A DNA stretch of 43,604 nt from Candidatus Gastranaerophilales bacterium (GTDB lineage Bacteria > Cyanobacteriota > Vampirovibrionia > Gastranaerophilales > Gastranaerophilaceae): positions 1 to 43,604 of the forward strand of contig CANQLJ010000012.1 of assembly GCA_947624685.1 (NCBI GenBank). Direction: 5' to 3'. Numbering within the stretch: position 1 is the stretch's first letter; each line of letters opens with the position of its first letter. Below, piece after piece: positions 34,076-43,040 of this stretch. The translations under genes were made by a program, and so were the position numbers. The notes under the pieces were generated by a model. That model had not been told where the DNA came from. It ran no database searches and worked only from the letters and a program-made list of their open reading frames with translations.

Positions 34076-34888
34076 TTATTTGAATTCTATAACAACAATT
34101 TCAGGCCTGCAATTAAAGCGGATATTTAAGATGCTTGTTCCAATGCCCGATGTTACAATCATTTTCTTGTCATCTTCTTCAATTAATCCGTAAGAATATT
34201 TATTTCCATATTTAGACGGCACAATTATTGCGCCTAAAAAAGGCAGGCGGATTTGTCCCCCGTGGGTGTGGCCCGATAGAGTTAAATCAACATTTTTTGG
34301 GACTTTTTTAAAAATATCAGGAGAATGCGTTAATAAAATAACGGGGTTTTCGCTGTTTTCAAGTGCTTTATTAATATCAGCAATTCTTGTTGCCTCATCT
34401 TCCACCCCTGCAATATATAGGGTTTTACCATTTATATTTATTTTTGCATTTGAATTATTTAAAACTTTTATTTCGTTTTTTATTAAAACGTTTGTTATTT
34501 CATCCCCGTCAATCCACCAATCGTGGTTTCCAAGCACGATATAAAACCCGTATTTTGATTTGGCGTTTTTTATTTCGGATGCAATTTTATCAATCGGCAT
34601 AGTCCTATTCTTATTATGACCCGATACAAAATCGCCCACCGATAAGATAATATCGGGGTTTTGATTATTAATTAAATCAACAACTTGCTTAAGCCTTTTT
34701 CTTTGATTCGGCTTAATGTGAAAGTCGCTTACAAAAACTACTTTTGTACCACTTAAAGCCTTATTTTGAATTTTATAGTGTTTGATAATTATTGTATTAG
34801 GTTCAATAAAAAAACAATAAAATACAAGAATAAAAACGAAAAATATAGCTAAATATGATTTTAAGGTTTTTTTAGGTTCTTTTTTCAT
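34076..34888 (-). CDS. Membrane-anchored metallophosphoesterase (YaeI/YkuE-like)
   Basis: A 270-residue protein. An N-terminal membrane anchor (residues 11-28, YLAIFFVFILVFYCFF) is followed by all calcineurin-fold motifs: VSDFHIKP, SVGDFVSGHN, LGNHDWW, LTHSPD and SGHTHGGQ. These bind two metal ions. The layout matches YaeI/YkuE-type phosphoesterases that act on phospholipids or related lipids at the membrane. It converges with the gene at 33133 across a 19-base gap. Confidence 0.88.
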   Translation of the reverse strand: MKKEPKKTLKSYLAIFFVFILVFYCFFIEPNTIIIKHYKIQNKALSGTKVVFVSDFHIKPNQRKRLKQVVDLINNQNPDIILSVGDFVSGHNKNRTMPIDKIASEIKNAKSKYGFYIVLGNHDWWIDGDEITNVLIKNEIKVLNNSNAKININGKTLYIAGVEDEATRIADINKALENSENPVILLTHSPDIFKKVPKNVDLTLSGHTHGGQIRLPFLGAIIVPSKYGNKYSYGLIEEDDKKMIVTSGIGTSILNIRFNCRPEIVVIEFK

Positions 34889-35010
34889 ATTCCTTTAAAC
34901 TTCGCCATAGCTTCATTTTAGCATAAATATATCATTTAAGATTCTTTATGCAATATCAGCATATTTGGCAAATATGGCTTTATTTTACGACTTTAAAAGT
35001 CTAAGGATTA

Positions 35011-36345
35011 TCAACTGATTTTAGTTATGCAAGGCGAGTTAAAATATTTTTGCGCCGCTTGCTGCAGCTCTTTTGGTGTAATGGAATTTAAAACGGCAGT
35101 GAAATCACCGTCTGAAATTGAATTTTGGTTGCAGCATAACAAAAGACTCGTTCTGTCGGTGGAATTTTTTGAATCTTCTTTTAGGGATTTTACAACGCCT
35201 TGTTTTACTTCTTCAAAAAATTTGTCATCAAGCGGCTTTTGTGTGATTGTGTTAATCGCAAAACTAATCATATCTGCATTAATATCGGCGCTCTTACCTG
35301 CCATAACACAAAGGTCAAAATATTTATTCAAATAATCGGCATAATGGGAACAAAACAACTTATCAAAATTTTGAGAATGATTTTTATAGATAATTTTATT
35401 AACGGCAGTGCCGATTAGTTCAAACATAGCCATATCTTTCAAAGTATTTTCATTTTGAAAATTGTATGTTTTTGAAATCAATCTGCCAATATTATCGTCA
35501 GGTTCTAAATAAAAAACTTCGTCTTTTTCAATCGGCAGGGGATTTTTTAATATAATTTTATTATCAAAGGTTTTTTGACTTGGTATTTGATTTTCTATAA
35601 CCTCTTTAATTTGTTTTATGGCCGCTTCATCGGTACTTTTAGGGCATGATAGCGCACATAGGGTCATAGAATTTGATAATAAATCATTGTGATATTTTTT
35701 AATATCATCGATTGATACTTTTTCAACATCTTCCTTTGAAAATTTTTTAACATTATATAAACGATTAAATCTTTTATCTTCTTGCAAAAAATTCAAATCT
35801 TGCAAAAAATTTTCTTTTATCATTTCAAATTGTTTTTGAAAGGTAATACCGTTACAGGCAAAATCCAGATTACGAAAATATTGCATATATTTTTCAAAAA
35901 CTTTTGGAAAATCTTTTTTATCCCAATTTATGCTAATTTCCAACACTTTCCCGTTTCCGCTAAAGAAAGTTGCAAAATTATCATTCTCATCTCCATAGTC
36001 ATCCAAATTCCTCAGTATTTCTCCATGCATTAATTTAACCGCAGGATTAACATCTTTATCTTCAATTGGTTTTATAAACATCCTTATTGCAATTTTATCC
36101 TCGGGAGAATCTTTGTCTGTTTTTAAAATAACATTATTTTTTAGAGTTGATGTTTGTACATTTTTAAAAATATCTATAGTTGGTTTATGTATTTCGATCC
36201 AATATTTAATCCCTTGCGGATATAACATTTTATCATAAGTATTATTGAAGATTTGATTTTGTGTTTGTGATTGATTTTTTTGCGCAAGATTATCTTGATT
36301 TACTTGGCTTTTAAAAGAGTTAAATGTAATTTTATTTATTTTCAT
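35011..36345 (-). CDS. M16-peptidase-like protein without the catalytic motif
   Basis: A 444-residue protein with N-terminal tag MKINKITFNSFKSQ. From about residue 100 it follows the M16 (insulinase/PqqL-like) fold, with VSIDDIKKYHNDLLSNSMTL as the typical strand-turn between halves and a second half ending near ITPKELQQAAQKYF. The zinc-binding HxxEH motif is absent, so it is probably an inactive partner subunit, as is common in M16 pairs. No active partner gene lies beside it. Its N-terminal tag links it to the two small membrane proteins at 26763-28342. Confidence 0.65.
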   Translation of the reverse strand: MKINKITFNSFKSQVNQDNLAQKNQSQTQNQIFNNTYDKMLYPQGIKYWIEIHKPTIDIFKNVQTSTLKNNVILKTDKDSPEDKIAIRMFIKPIEDKDVNPAVKLMHGEILRNLDDYGDENDNFATFFSGNGKVLEISINWDKKDFPKVFEKYMQYFRNLDFACNGITFQKQFEMIKENFLQDLNFLQEDKRFNRLYNVKKFSKEDVEKVSIDDIKKYHNDLLSNSMTLCALSCPKSTDEAAIKQIKEVIENQIPSQKTFDNKIILKNPLPIEKDEVFYLEPDDNIGRLISKTYNFQNENTLKDMAMFELIGTAVNKIIYKNHSQNFDKLFCSHYADYLNKYFDLCVMAGKSADINADMISFAINTITQKPLDDKFFEEVKQGVVKSLKEDSKNSTDRTSLLLCCNQNSISDGDFTAVLNSITPKELQQAAQKYFNSPCITKIS

Positions 36346-36616
36346 AGCTTTAATCTCGTACCTATTTTACCTTATCTTTTAAACTATTATTTGTTTTTTG
36401 ACTTTTTTAAAACATTTTGTTTTGCGTCAAAAACCATAAGCATAATTGTCATTTGAGCGCTTAAAATAACCCGATAAATTCTTAAATCCCATTAGACCAA
36501 CTTGCATAAGTAAACCTTTCTTTTCTCTCTTTTTAAACTATTTTATCACTTATTAAACAGGTGAAATTTATTTTTTGCCGGTTTTTTAATTAATATTAAG
36601 ATTTTGTTACAAGTTA

Positions 36617-36671
36617 GGGGGTGTGTTGAGCTTATGTGAGAACTATTGGGGGTGTGTTGTTTTAAGTGAGA
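36617..36671. repeat. Imperfect tandem repeat, period about 31
   Basis: GGGGGTGTGTTG occurs at 36617-36628 and 36648-36659, each followed after 7 bases by GTGAGA. The G/T-rich sequence stands out from its AT-rich surroundings. Confidence 0.5.
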
Positions 36672-36762
36672 TGACAAAGCTCCTTACACCATTGCGCCAA
36701 TGCCCCAGCGCAACTTATGTATGACACAAATTAAGCTCTAAGCTGATAAAGCAGCAATATTC

Positions 36763-36792
36763 AAAGAGCTCCAAATTTCTTTGGAGCTCTTT
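36763..36792 (-). terminator. Bidirectional terminator after the SLH gene
   Basis: AAAGAGCTCCAAA pairs perfectly with TTTGGAGCTCTTT across TTTC, with A/T runs on both sides. It lies about 30 bases past the stop of the SLH-domain gene. Confidence 0.85.
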
Positions 36793-36824
36793 TTGAAGTG
36801 AATATTTTTGAGTTTTTCCTATTC

Positions 36825-38264
36825 CTAGAAAATAACCGTAATTTCTTCGTTCGGGTTAATTGCTGCAGAATTTGAAACGGAAGGAACGATTGTATATAAT
36901 AATTCGTCGCCGATTTCATAAACTACACCAAATGTTCCTGATAATGCAGTCTTAACAATTCCGTAGATGCCTTTTCCTACTGTTACAAAAGACATACCGA
37001 AGCTTGATAAACCGCGTCCCAAGTGACCTGTGAATGTTTCAACGAAAGTATCCGATAATCTATCGCCGTATTCTTCAAGGCCGTCTGCTGAGATATTAAC
37101 AACTTCGCCGACTGAACGACCTGCAACACCAACTGTTCTTGCTGCTGCTGTAAACGGAAGTCCAAGGATTCTTGCGAATATGTTAGGATTCTTCAAGCAA
37201 TCAACCGTAGCGCTTGTAAGTTCTTTCGGGAAGCAAACTTCGCAATCGCCGTTTTTGATTTTTTCGAATTTAACAGTGATTGAGCCGGGGAATTTGCCCA
37301 AGCCGGGTCTTTCAACTGTTACAACTCTGCCATATACTTTAGAACCTGTCGGGAATGTTTGACCGTCAACAGTAACTTCTTCTAAAGTTTTAGCTTTGAA
37401 TACATCGCCAATGTTAGAATGTTTTGCGTCAACTCTATCTAACATTTTAACTTTAATTGCAACAGGAGTTGCAGCGCCGAATGCATCGCCGATTAATTGG
37501 CCGTTAGCACCGAATTTCAATCTCAAAGTGCTTACCAATGTAGCAACTTGTTGTCTCGAGAGGTATTGTGATTCAAATAAAGCTCTTTCATCAGGAAGTT
37601 CGTCGATTAAGCCTGATGCAGCAACTTCTTTTGTGCAGCCATATGCCCAAGTTGGGATATTTTGAATAGCTCTACCGTTTAATGTCGGAGCTGAACCGTC
37701 ATTTGTGTAATTTACGTTGATTAATTTAGCAATTGTAGCAAAAACTTCTGCTTTTGTGATTGCTTGATCGGGTTTGAATGAATTATCGGGGTAACCAATC
37801 ATAACATCAGCTGCCGTAGCTTTGTTGATTTCGCCTACTGCCCAATAAGCATTTGTGATGTCGGTATAATCTTTAGTTGAGCCGACTTGTTGCATATTCA
37901 AGCCTTGAGAAAGCATATAAGCCAATTCACCTCTTGTAACGGGCATTTTAATATCGAAATCTCTGTCGCCTTTTCTAACGCTCATAGATTTCAACAAATC
38001 TTTAGAAAATGCACTTACAAAAGTGTTTTCTTTGTTTGTAAAGCCTAATCTGCCTTTGTTTTTCAATACTTTTCCGCCGATTCTATAAACATTTTTTGCA
38101 TCTACTGTTTCAGTAGCATCGGCATTCATCAATGACGGATGAGCATAGACTTGAAGTCTTTCTTGATGTTTGCAATTTTGTTGGCATGGTTCTTTTGCCA
38201 AAACGCCAGAGCAAGCCAAGAACATTGCTAATGTAACGGACAATGCACATGTTGTTTTTTTCAT
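36825..38264 (-). CDS. SLH-domain envelope protein
   Basis: A 479-residue exported protein. The signal peptide MKKTTCALSVTLAMFLACSG ends near residue 23. Two to three SLH repeats follow (about residues 105-250): VTRGELAYMLSQGLN, YPDNSFKPDQAITKAEVFAT and a third with LSRQQVATLVSTLR. SLH repeats hold proteins to the cell wall or a pyruvylated polymer. The rest is beta-rich (KVYGRVVTVERPGLGKFPGS), then amphipathic helices. It uses richer codons than most neighbours, as expected for a strongly expressed surface protein. AATAGGAGTATG-type spacing precedes the ATG. Confidence 0.85.
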   Translation of the reverse strand: MKKTTCALSVTLAMFLACSGVLAKEPCQQNCKHQERLQVYAHPSLMNADATETVDAKNVYRIGGKVLKNKGRLGFTNKENTFVSAFSKDLLKSMSVRKGDRDFDIKMPVTRGELAYMLSQGLNMQQVGSTKDYTDITNAYWAVGEINKATAADVMIGYPDNSFKPDQAITKAEVFATIAKLINVNYTNDGSAPTLNGRAIQNIPTWAYGCTKEVAASGLIDELPDERALFESQYLSRQQVATLVSTLRLKFGANGQLIGDAFGAATPVAIKVKMLDRVDAKHSNIGDVFKAKTLEEVTVDGQTFPTGSKVYGRVVTVERPGLGKFPGSITVKFEKIKNGDCEVCFPKELTSATVDCLKNPNIFARILGLPFTAAARTVGVAGRSVGEVVNISADGLEEYGDRLSDTFVETFTGHLGRGLSSFGMSFVTVGKGIYGIVKTALSGTFGVVYEIGDELLYTIVPSVSNSAAINPNEEITVIF

Positions 38265-38356
38265 AACATACTCCTATTCTTTACTGCGCAAAAATTATAA
38301 CACAATAGTATTTGTGCTTATTATCTAACAATAATTTGACTTAGTCAAGCATGACT

Positions 38357-39553
38357 TTAAAGTAAATTTTTAATATCATTATAAATAATTAAAGATGCAT
38401 CTTGGATGAGCAATTTCGCTCTATAATCATTTTTCGGGCGTTTAACCAAGATGGTAACAATATATTTTTTTCCGTTTTCACTATATACTACACCGCTATC
38501 GCCAAGCATTTCTCCTATGTTTCCGGTTTTATGAAGCACCATAACATCAGTCGGTAATTTTTCTTTAATTAAATGAACATTTTTTGTATTTCCTAAATAT
38601 TCTTTCAAAATCGACTTATACTTAGGGTTTATGTAATTTGGGTTATCTATATTATATAAAATTTTTGATATTTCTCTTGCCGTGATTTTATTTTGCCCTT
38701 CTATATCAGCAAGCCACTGGCCCATCGATGTCACTTTTAATCCTAATAATCTCATTGCGCGATTAAAAGAATCCATCCCTCCTATCTCATATAGAATCAT
38801 ATTCGTTGCGCTATTGTCAGAATTTGCTATCATTATTCCCGCCAGATAATCAAGAGTGTAATAAACATCTTCTTGGCGATACTGTAAATCCCCTGAACCT
38901 ATCGTTTTAAAAAAGTCCGTATACAATCTTTTGTCGCTGAGTTTAATCGGATTATCGGTGTTTGCGCTTCTATCTATCAGTCTTATTAATTCAAAAGCAA
39001 TTGGGATTTTAATTATGCTTGCGCTCGGGTAAATTTCATCGGCATCTATTTCAAAGCCCGAACTTGTTGAATATTCCCAAACAAACACGCTTGGTTTAAG
39101 CCCGGGGTATTGTTTAAATAAATTTAGAAGCTTTTGTTTTGTTGAATCCATTTTGTTGACGATTTTAATATCAGCCAATTGCTTTGAATTTGATTCGTTG
39201 GTTACAAGCATGTATCTGTCTAAAAAATAACTGTTATTAATATACTTTTCGGTATAAAATGCATAGTCATTAACATCAAATTTTATTTTTGAATTCAAAA
39301 TATGATTTAATATCAAAGGTTTAAAATAATTTTCATAGTTATAAGGGCAGATATAGTATGAATACAGCCCTAATAATACTGTTGCAAAAAACATCACAAA
39401 GAAATTTTTATGATGGGTTTTTGGTTTTCTTCTTTTGTGGAATTTGCGGGTTTTTTGAACGTCAATATCCCTATTGTCGCAATAGGACAGATAGGTTTCG
39501 TAAATGTCGTTTGATGCTTTTGATTTATACGATTTTTTAAGCGATTTAGGCAA
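38357..39553 (-). CDS. Class A beta-lactamase-fold serine hydrolase
   Basis: A 398-residue protein. A basic N-terminus and a membrane anchor (about residues 51-68) place the domain outside the membrane. The penicillin-recognising motifs are intact: SxxK in ASIIKIP (Ser179, Lys182), SDN in ANSDNSATN and KTG in LHKTGNIGE. This fits the beta-lactamase2 family, whose members hydrolyse beta-lactams or act on cell-wall peptides. The long N-terminal region before the fold is unusual for a resistance enzyme, so a cell-wall role is equally likely. Confidence 0.82.
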   Translation of the reverse strand: MPKSLKKSYKSKASNDIYETYLSYCDNRDIDVQKTRKFHKRRKPKTHHKNFFVMFFATVLLGLYSYYICPYNYENYFKPLILNHILNSKIKFDVNDYAFYTEKYINNSYFLDRYMLVTNESNSKQLADIKIVNKMDSTKQKLLNLFKQYPGLKPSVFVWEYSTSSGFEIDADEIYPSASIIKIPIAFELIRLIDRSANTDNPIKLSDKRLYTDFFKTIGSGDLQYRQEDVYYTLDYLAGIMIANSDNSATNMILYEIGGMDSFNRAMRLLGLKVTSMGQWLADIEGQNKITAREISKILYNIDNPNYINPKYKSILKEYLGNTKNVHLIKEKLPTDVMVLHKTGNIGEMLGDSGVVYSENGKKYIVTILVKRPKNDYRAKLLIQDASLIIYNDIKNLL

Positions 39554-39715
39554 TATTACACCACTTTTGATTATAACAATATCTCAAAACAAGTTTAATC
39601 AATCTCAAAAAAATAGACATAATATATTTAGATGAAATATCATCAAATACCCTAAAGGTAAAAGACACTATTATGATATACTAAAATAAAATATTTTTTA
39701 AGGAGTGACATTTTT

Positions 39716-40588
39716 ATGAATATTATAATTTATAGCGAAAACGGTCAATCCCAACTTGCAAGTTTAATAAATCTTAATGACGAAGATGAATTGAGAGAGT
39801 TTTCGATTAATGAATTGGAAAATTACAAGCAATATAACCCTGCGCTTATGATTCTCGATTTCGATATTGATAATATCAGAGCATTCTGTGCCGTTCGAAA
39901 ATTTGATTGCCCGGTTTTAATTCCGCTTGAAAATATGGATGAAAATCTCGTTGTTAGAGCATTAAGCTATGATTTCATTTCAAAACCCTGCGATGTTCAA
40001 GAGCTCAACACAAGAATTAACGCCCTTTTAAAGACCTATGAAATTAAAAAAGAACTCATAAAAACCGCAATTTGTGATGAATTAACGGGACTTTATAACA
40101 GAAAATATCTCTATCAAAGGCTTGAAGCGGAAATTTCGCGCTCAAAAAGATATGGAACGTCATTAGCGTGTTTGCTTGTGGATATTGACCATTTTAAAAT
40201 CATAAACGATATGTACGGTTATGATTGGGGCGATATATTATTGAGAAAAATTGCCCAAATGCTCTCAGCTCTTGTTCGAAAAGAAGACGTTTTAACAAGA
40301 TACGGAGATGAAGAGTTTATCGTGATACTGCCTGAGACAACGGAACAGCAGGCGATGATTTTTGCCGAAAGATTCAGAAAAGACGTTGAAAAAATGGAAT
40401 TTATCCCGGCAAATGAAGATGAAAGACACCCCATTACAATCTCGGGCGGCGTGAGCGCTTTTCCTTGCATGGAAGGCGTTGAAGAAGACGCAAACACTCT
40501 TATTCGCTATAGCGAACATGCTTTATATAATGCAAAACAATCGGGCAAAAATCGAATTGTCGAATTTTCAAAAATGAATCTGGGCTAA
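39716..40588 (+). CDS. Receiver-GGDEF regulator with altered GGDEF motif
   Basis: A 290-residue protein. Residues 1-115 resemble a response-regulator receiver (ALMILDFDID, ISKPCDVQELNTRI), and from about 120 there is a diguanylate cyclase domain (DELTGLYNRKYLYQRLE). The signature reads RYGDEEF instead of RxGG(D/E)EF, so the second glycine is replaced by aspartate. The inhibitory I-site RKED lies five residues before it. It would make or sense cyclic di-GMP; activity is uncertain. TGATATACT (extended -10) and AAGGAGTGAC precede the ATG. Confidence 0.85.
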   Translation: MNIIIYSENGQSQLASLINLNDEDELREFSINELENYKQYNPALMILDFDIDNIRAFCAVRKFDCPVLIPLENMDENLVVRALSYDFISKPCDVQELNTRINALLKTYEIKKELIKTAICDELTGLYNRKYLYQRLEAEISRSKRYGTSLACLLVDIDHFKIINDMYGYDWGDILLRKIAQMLSALVRKEDVLTRYGDEEFIVILPETTEQQAMIFAERFRKDVEKMEFIPANEDERHPITISGGVSAFPCMEGVEEDANTLIRYSEHALYNAKQSGKNRIVEFSKMNLG

Positions 40589-40610
40589 AAAATACAATAA
40601 ATAAATAATA

Positions 40611-40646
40611 AAAATGATGCGGCCAATAAACAAACCGCATCATTTT
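40611..40646. terminator. Bidirectional terminator between convergent genes
   Basis: AAAATGATGCGG pairs with CCGCATCATTTT across a 12-base loop, with T and A runs at the ends. It serves the GGDEF gene and probably the membrane-protein gene. Confidence 0.88.
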
Positions 40647-40665
40647 TTAATTATTCTAATTTATC

Positions 40666-41127
40666 TTAAAACATCTTAAATTGGCTCATAAAGAAATTAT
40701 AAGCATTCCAGATTAATACCGTGAAGTAAACGCAAATTATGATAAAAGCAAGGAATTTTTGAAAATCACCAAAGATAATGAGATTGTTTCCTTTTTTCAT
40801 TTCCATATAATCAGCGTATTCTTTATGATAGGGTTGTTCCGGCAATTTTGTTTCAAGGAATTCCAAAACTTTTGCATATTTAACTTTGATTAATTGTTGA
40901 TATGAATCGATATTAATCCACCACATAATTGAAACGAGGGTCCCTATTATACCTAATACAAAAGCTTGAACATATTGACCGACGAAAGTAATTGCGGCAA
41001 GAACGACCAAATTGACAACAAGAAAGAAACGATTTGACGCAAATTGGCGGTCGATAAATTTGTCTTTGCCTTCCGAATATATTCTATATTGTTCTAAAAT
41101 TAAATATTTTTCATCTTTATTTTCCAT
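40666..41127 (-). CDS. RipA-like membrane protein
   Basis: A 153-residue protein. The charged N-terminus (YLILEQYRIYSEGKDKFIDR) leads into two adjacent membrane segments at about residues 33-70, a cytoplasmic part, and a third segment at about 122-145 (FLAIIICVYFTVLIW-like). The length and the FIDRQFASNRFF start fit RipA-family octameric membrane proteins, but the match is by eye. The function is unknown. It is a single-gene unit between two terminators. Confidence 0.5.
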   Translation of the reverse strand: MENKDEKYLILEQYRIYSEGKDKFIDRQFASNRFFLVVNLVVLAAITFVGQYVQAFVLGIIGTLVSIMWWINIDSYQQLIKVKYAKVLEFLETKLPEQPYHKEYADYMEMKKGNNLIIFGDFQKFLAFIIICVYFTVLIWNAYNFFMSQFKMF

Positions 41128-41215
41128 TTTCGAGCTTTGCTCCTTTCATAGGATAAGTCTAACATATTTATTTAAAATATGTTTAATATAAAAGTAGTAT
41201 TTTTCGGAAAAAAAA

Positions 41216-41231
41216 TGGGGTGAATACCCCA
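41216..41231 (-). terminator. Minus-strand intrinsic terminator without an obvious gene
   Basis: TGGGGT pairs with ACCCCA across GAAT, and on the minus strand it is followed by eight T's. HU already has its own terminator at 41345, so this one may end a small minus-strand RNA from 41232-41340. Confidence 0.55.
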
Positions 41232-41344
41232 ATTCGCATACTAGCCGAAGCATTAACAACAAGATTACAATAATTCCAAAATGCAAAAAAATAAATATAT
41301 TATTAAGAAATGTAATACAAATGGATTAGAATATTTTAAATAAA

Positions 41345-41376
41345 AAACTTGCCTATCGTATCGACAGGCAAGTTTT
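41345..41376 (-). terminator. Terminator of the HU gene
   Basis: On the minus strand AAACTTGCCT pairs with AGGCAAGTTT across an 11-base loop, followed by TTTTATTT. It lies 22 bases past the HU stop. Confidence 0.85.
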
Positions 41377-41397
41377 AAAGCTAAACTTTTTTAGGGT

Positions 41398-41673
41398 TTA
41401 CTTTTTAACCATTTCTTTGAATTTTTTACCTGCAGAGAATGCCGGAACAGTTTTTGCTGCGATTTTGATTTCTTTTCCTGTTTGAGGATTTCTACCTGTT
41501 CTTGCTGCTCTTTTTCTTGGTTCAAAAGTACCGAAACCTACAAGAGTAACTTTTTGTTTTTTAGCTACAGTTTTTTGGATAACTTCAATCATTGAATTGA
41601 TGATTTCAGCTGTATCTTTTTGTGAAGATTTTGCTGATGCTGCAACTGCTTTAACTAATTCTTCTTTGTTCAT
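41398..41673 (-). CDS. hup: HU-type DNA-binding protein
   Basis: A 91-residue HU protein of normal length: MNKEELVKAVAASAKSSQKD, the dimer core VTLVGFGTFEPRKRAARTGR, the DNA-contacting arm NPQTGKEIKI and the end PAFSAGKKFKEMV. It bends and packs DNA and assists recombination, including that of mobile elements. It is transcribed alone, with AAAAGGAGTTAGAT ahead of the ATG. It was not distinguished from IHF subunits by sequence alone, but the lack of IHF-specific features favours HU. Confidence 0.93.
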   Translation of the reverse strand: MNKEELVKAVAASAKSSQKDTAEIINSMIEVIQKTVAKKQKVTLVGFGTFEPRKRAARTGRNPQTGKEIKIAAKTVPAFSAGKKFKEMVKK

Positions 41674-41756
41674 ATCTAACTCCTTTTTAATAACACAACC
41701 TCATTATACATATTTATCAAGATTTGGCAAGTGTTTTATTTAAAAAAATCGAGAAA

Positions 41757-42653
41757 TTAGTTGGTTTTTGTGCGAACTTTTGAAAAATGTATGTCTTTAT
41801 AAAAATAGCTCAAAATTTGGCGAGCGCTGAAACCCTTGTTGGCAAGGTTGTTTGCGCCATATTGACTCATGCCGACGCCATGGCCGTTTTTCTTAATTCC
41901 CCAATCATATCCGTTTACGGATTGAATATAAGGAAGGTCATGACTCCAGATTGAGCCCGCGGAGACTGTTTTTCCGCCGGATGAGGCATGGTAGTATGCG
42001 GGAATTATTTTGTTATCGTATGTTAAAACTTCGCCTCTTGTGGATAAGACCGCTTCGGTTGTTTGCCTTGTTTCGCTGCTTGCGCCGCCATAGGCTTGGT
42101 CATGGGGAGTATCTTTGAGGTCATAACCATGGGAGCCTCGTTTGTTAAGATTTGCTAAGGCGTAGCTTCTTGCGGCAATTGCTTGGGCTTTTTGGGCTTC
42201 GATATTCCATTTTGAAGGCATTTCGGAAGGAACCACGCCCAAAAGATATTCTTCAATCGGTAAAGAATTGATAACGGTCAAACTGCCGTTAATATTATAT
42301 ATAACAATATCTCCCCTGTACCATCTTTTTTTAGCGGATAAAAAGCCTTTTTTCTCGGGGTTTTCGATGAATAGCGCGTTTGTTGCGCAATCGTAATATC
42401 TTCCTTTTATTTTAATTGCAATTGAATTTCCGTAGGCTTTAATAGGGTAGGCATAAAACGAGCGCGAAGTGAACAGAAGTCTTCCGGATCTAATGTCTCG
42501 AAATTGCGCGTTTTGGGAGCTTCCGATATAGGTCTTTTGAACTCCTTCCTGAAGCCCGATTCTTATGGCATGGGCTTTTTGGGGCAAATTAAAGAACACA
42601 AAAAATCCCAAAATAGCAATTAATATTTTAGTTTTTAATCTGATTTTAATCAT
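41757..42653 (-). CDS. SpoIID/LytB-domain protein
   Basis: A 298-residue exported protein. A signal anchor at the N-terminus (about residues 10-28) is followed by the SpoIID/LytB domain with LPIEEYLLGVVPSEMPSKW, AQAIAARSYALANL, YYHASSGGKTVSAG and GHGVGMSQYGANNLA. SpoIID proteins are lytic transglycosylases or amidase enhancers that trim peptidoglycan. In non-sporulating cyanobacterial relatives they act in wall remodelling. The signature is complete. Confidence 0.9.
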   Translation of the reverse strand: MIKIRLKTKILIAILGFFVFFNLPQKAHAIRIGLQEGVQKTYIGSSQNAQFRDIRSGRLLFTSRSFYAYPIKAYGNSIAIKIKGRYYDCATNALFIENPEKKGFLSAKKRWYRGDIVIYNINGSLTVINSLPIEEYLLGVVPSEMPSKWNIEAQKAQAIAARSYALANLNKRGSHGYDLKDTPHDQAYGGASSETRQTTEAVLSTRGEVLTYDNKIIPAYYHASSGGKTVSAGSIWSHDLPYIQSVNGYDWGIKKNGHGVGMSQYGANNLANKGFSARQILSYFYKDIHFSKVRTKTN

Positions 42654-42770
42654 AATTAAAAATTCCTTAATAAAATTTTAACACATAATTTAAACTTGTG
42701 TATATTAACCATTATTGTGAAATATTCTAATGTAAAAAGAGGAGAAATTTTCTAAAATGGTTTTAAGAAA

Positions 42771-43031
42771 ATGAATAGTTTTTGGGTCTTTATCATGCAA
42801 AAATTTTTCAAAAGAAATATTAATAAAGAAAAAACTATTGAAGAAATGTCAAATGAAATCAAAGTTAAAGAATATATTAATAAATATATTAAGGAATTGC
42901 AAAGACACTTTGATGTTTCTGATAATACCATGCGAGAAATTTTATATCGAATTTATAAAGATTTAAGTCCCGTTAATATTATTAAAAGCTGGATTTTTGT
43001 GTTAAAATCCAAAATGAATAAAAAATATTAA
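42771..43031 (+). CDS. Hypothetical 86-residue protein
   Basis: A small charged, helical protein (NKEKTIEEMSNEIKVKEYIN, then YRIYKDLSPVNIIKSWIF). The start is uncertain. A strong AGAGGAG site lies before an ATG that opens a five-codon frame (MVLRK) ending just as this frame begins, so translation may be coupled. It precedes the metallo-hydrolase gene by 9 bases and is probably in its operon. No family is recognised. Confidence 0.5.
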   Translation: MNSFWVFIMQKFFKRNINKEKTIEEMSNEIKVKEYINKYIKELQRHFDVSDNTMREILYRIYKDLSPVNIIKSWIFVLKSKMNKKY

Positions 43032-43040
43032 GGAAAACAA

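Larger units (their letters stand above)
36346..36824. other. Gap with short direct repeats and hairpins
   Basis: No gene is seen in 479 bases. It contains a pair of GGGGGTGTGTTG repeats, the hairpin TTGCGC/GCGCAA near 36692-36714, and the terminator of the SLH gene at its right end. It could hold a small RNA, but there is no clear promoter. Confidence 0.35.

Noticed and set aside
38357-39553. Acquired antibiotic-resistance gene
   Set aside because: The long membrane-anchored N-terminus and chromosomal neighbours fit a resident enzyme; resistance cannot be claimed from motifs alone.
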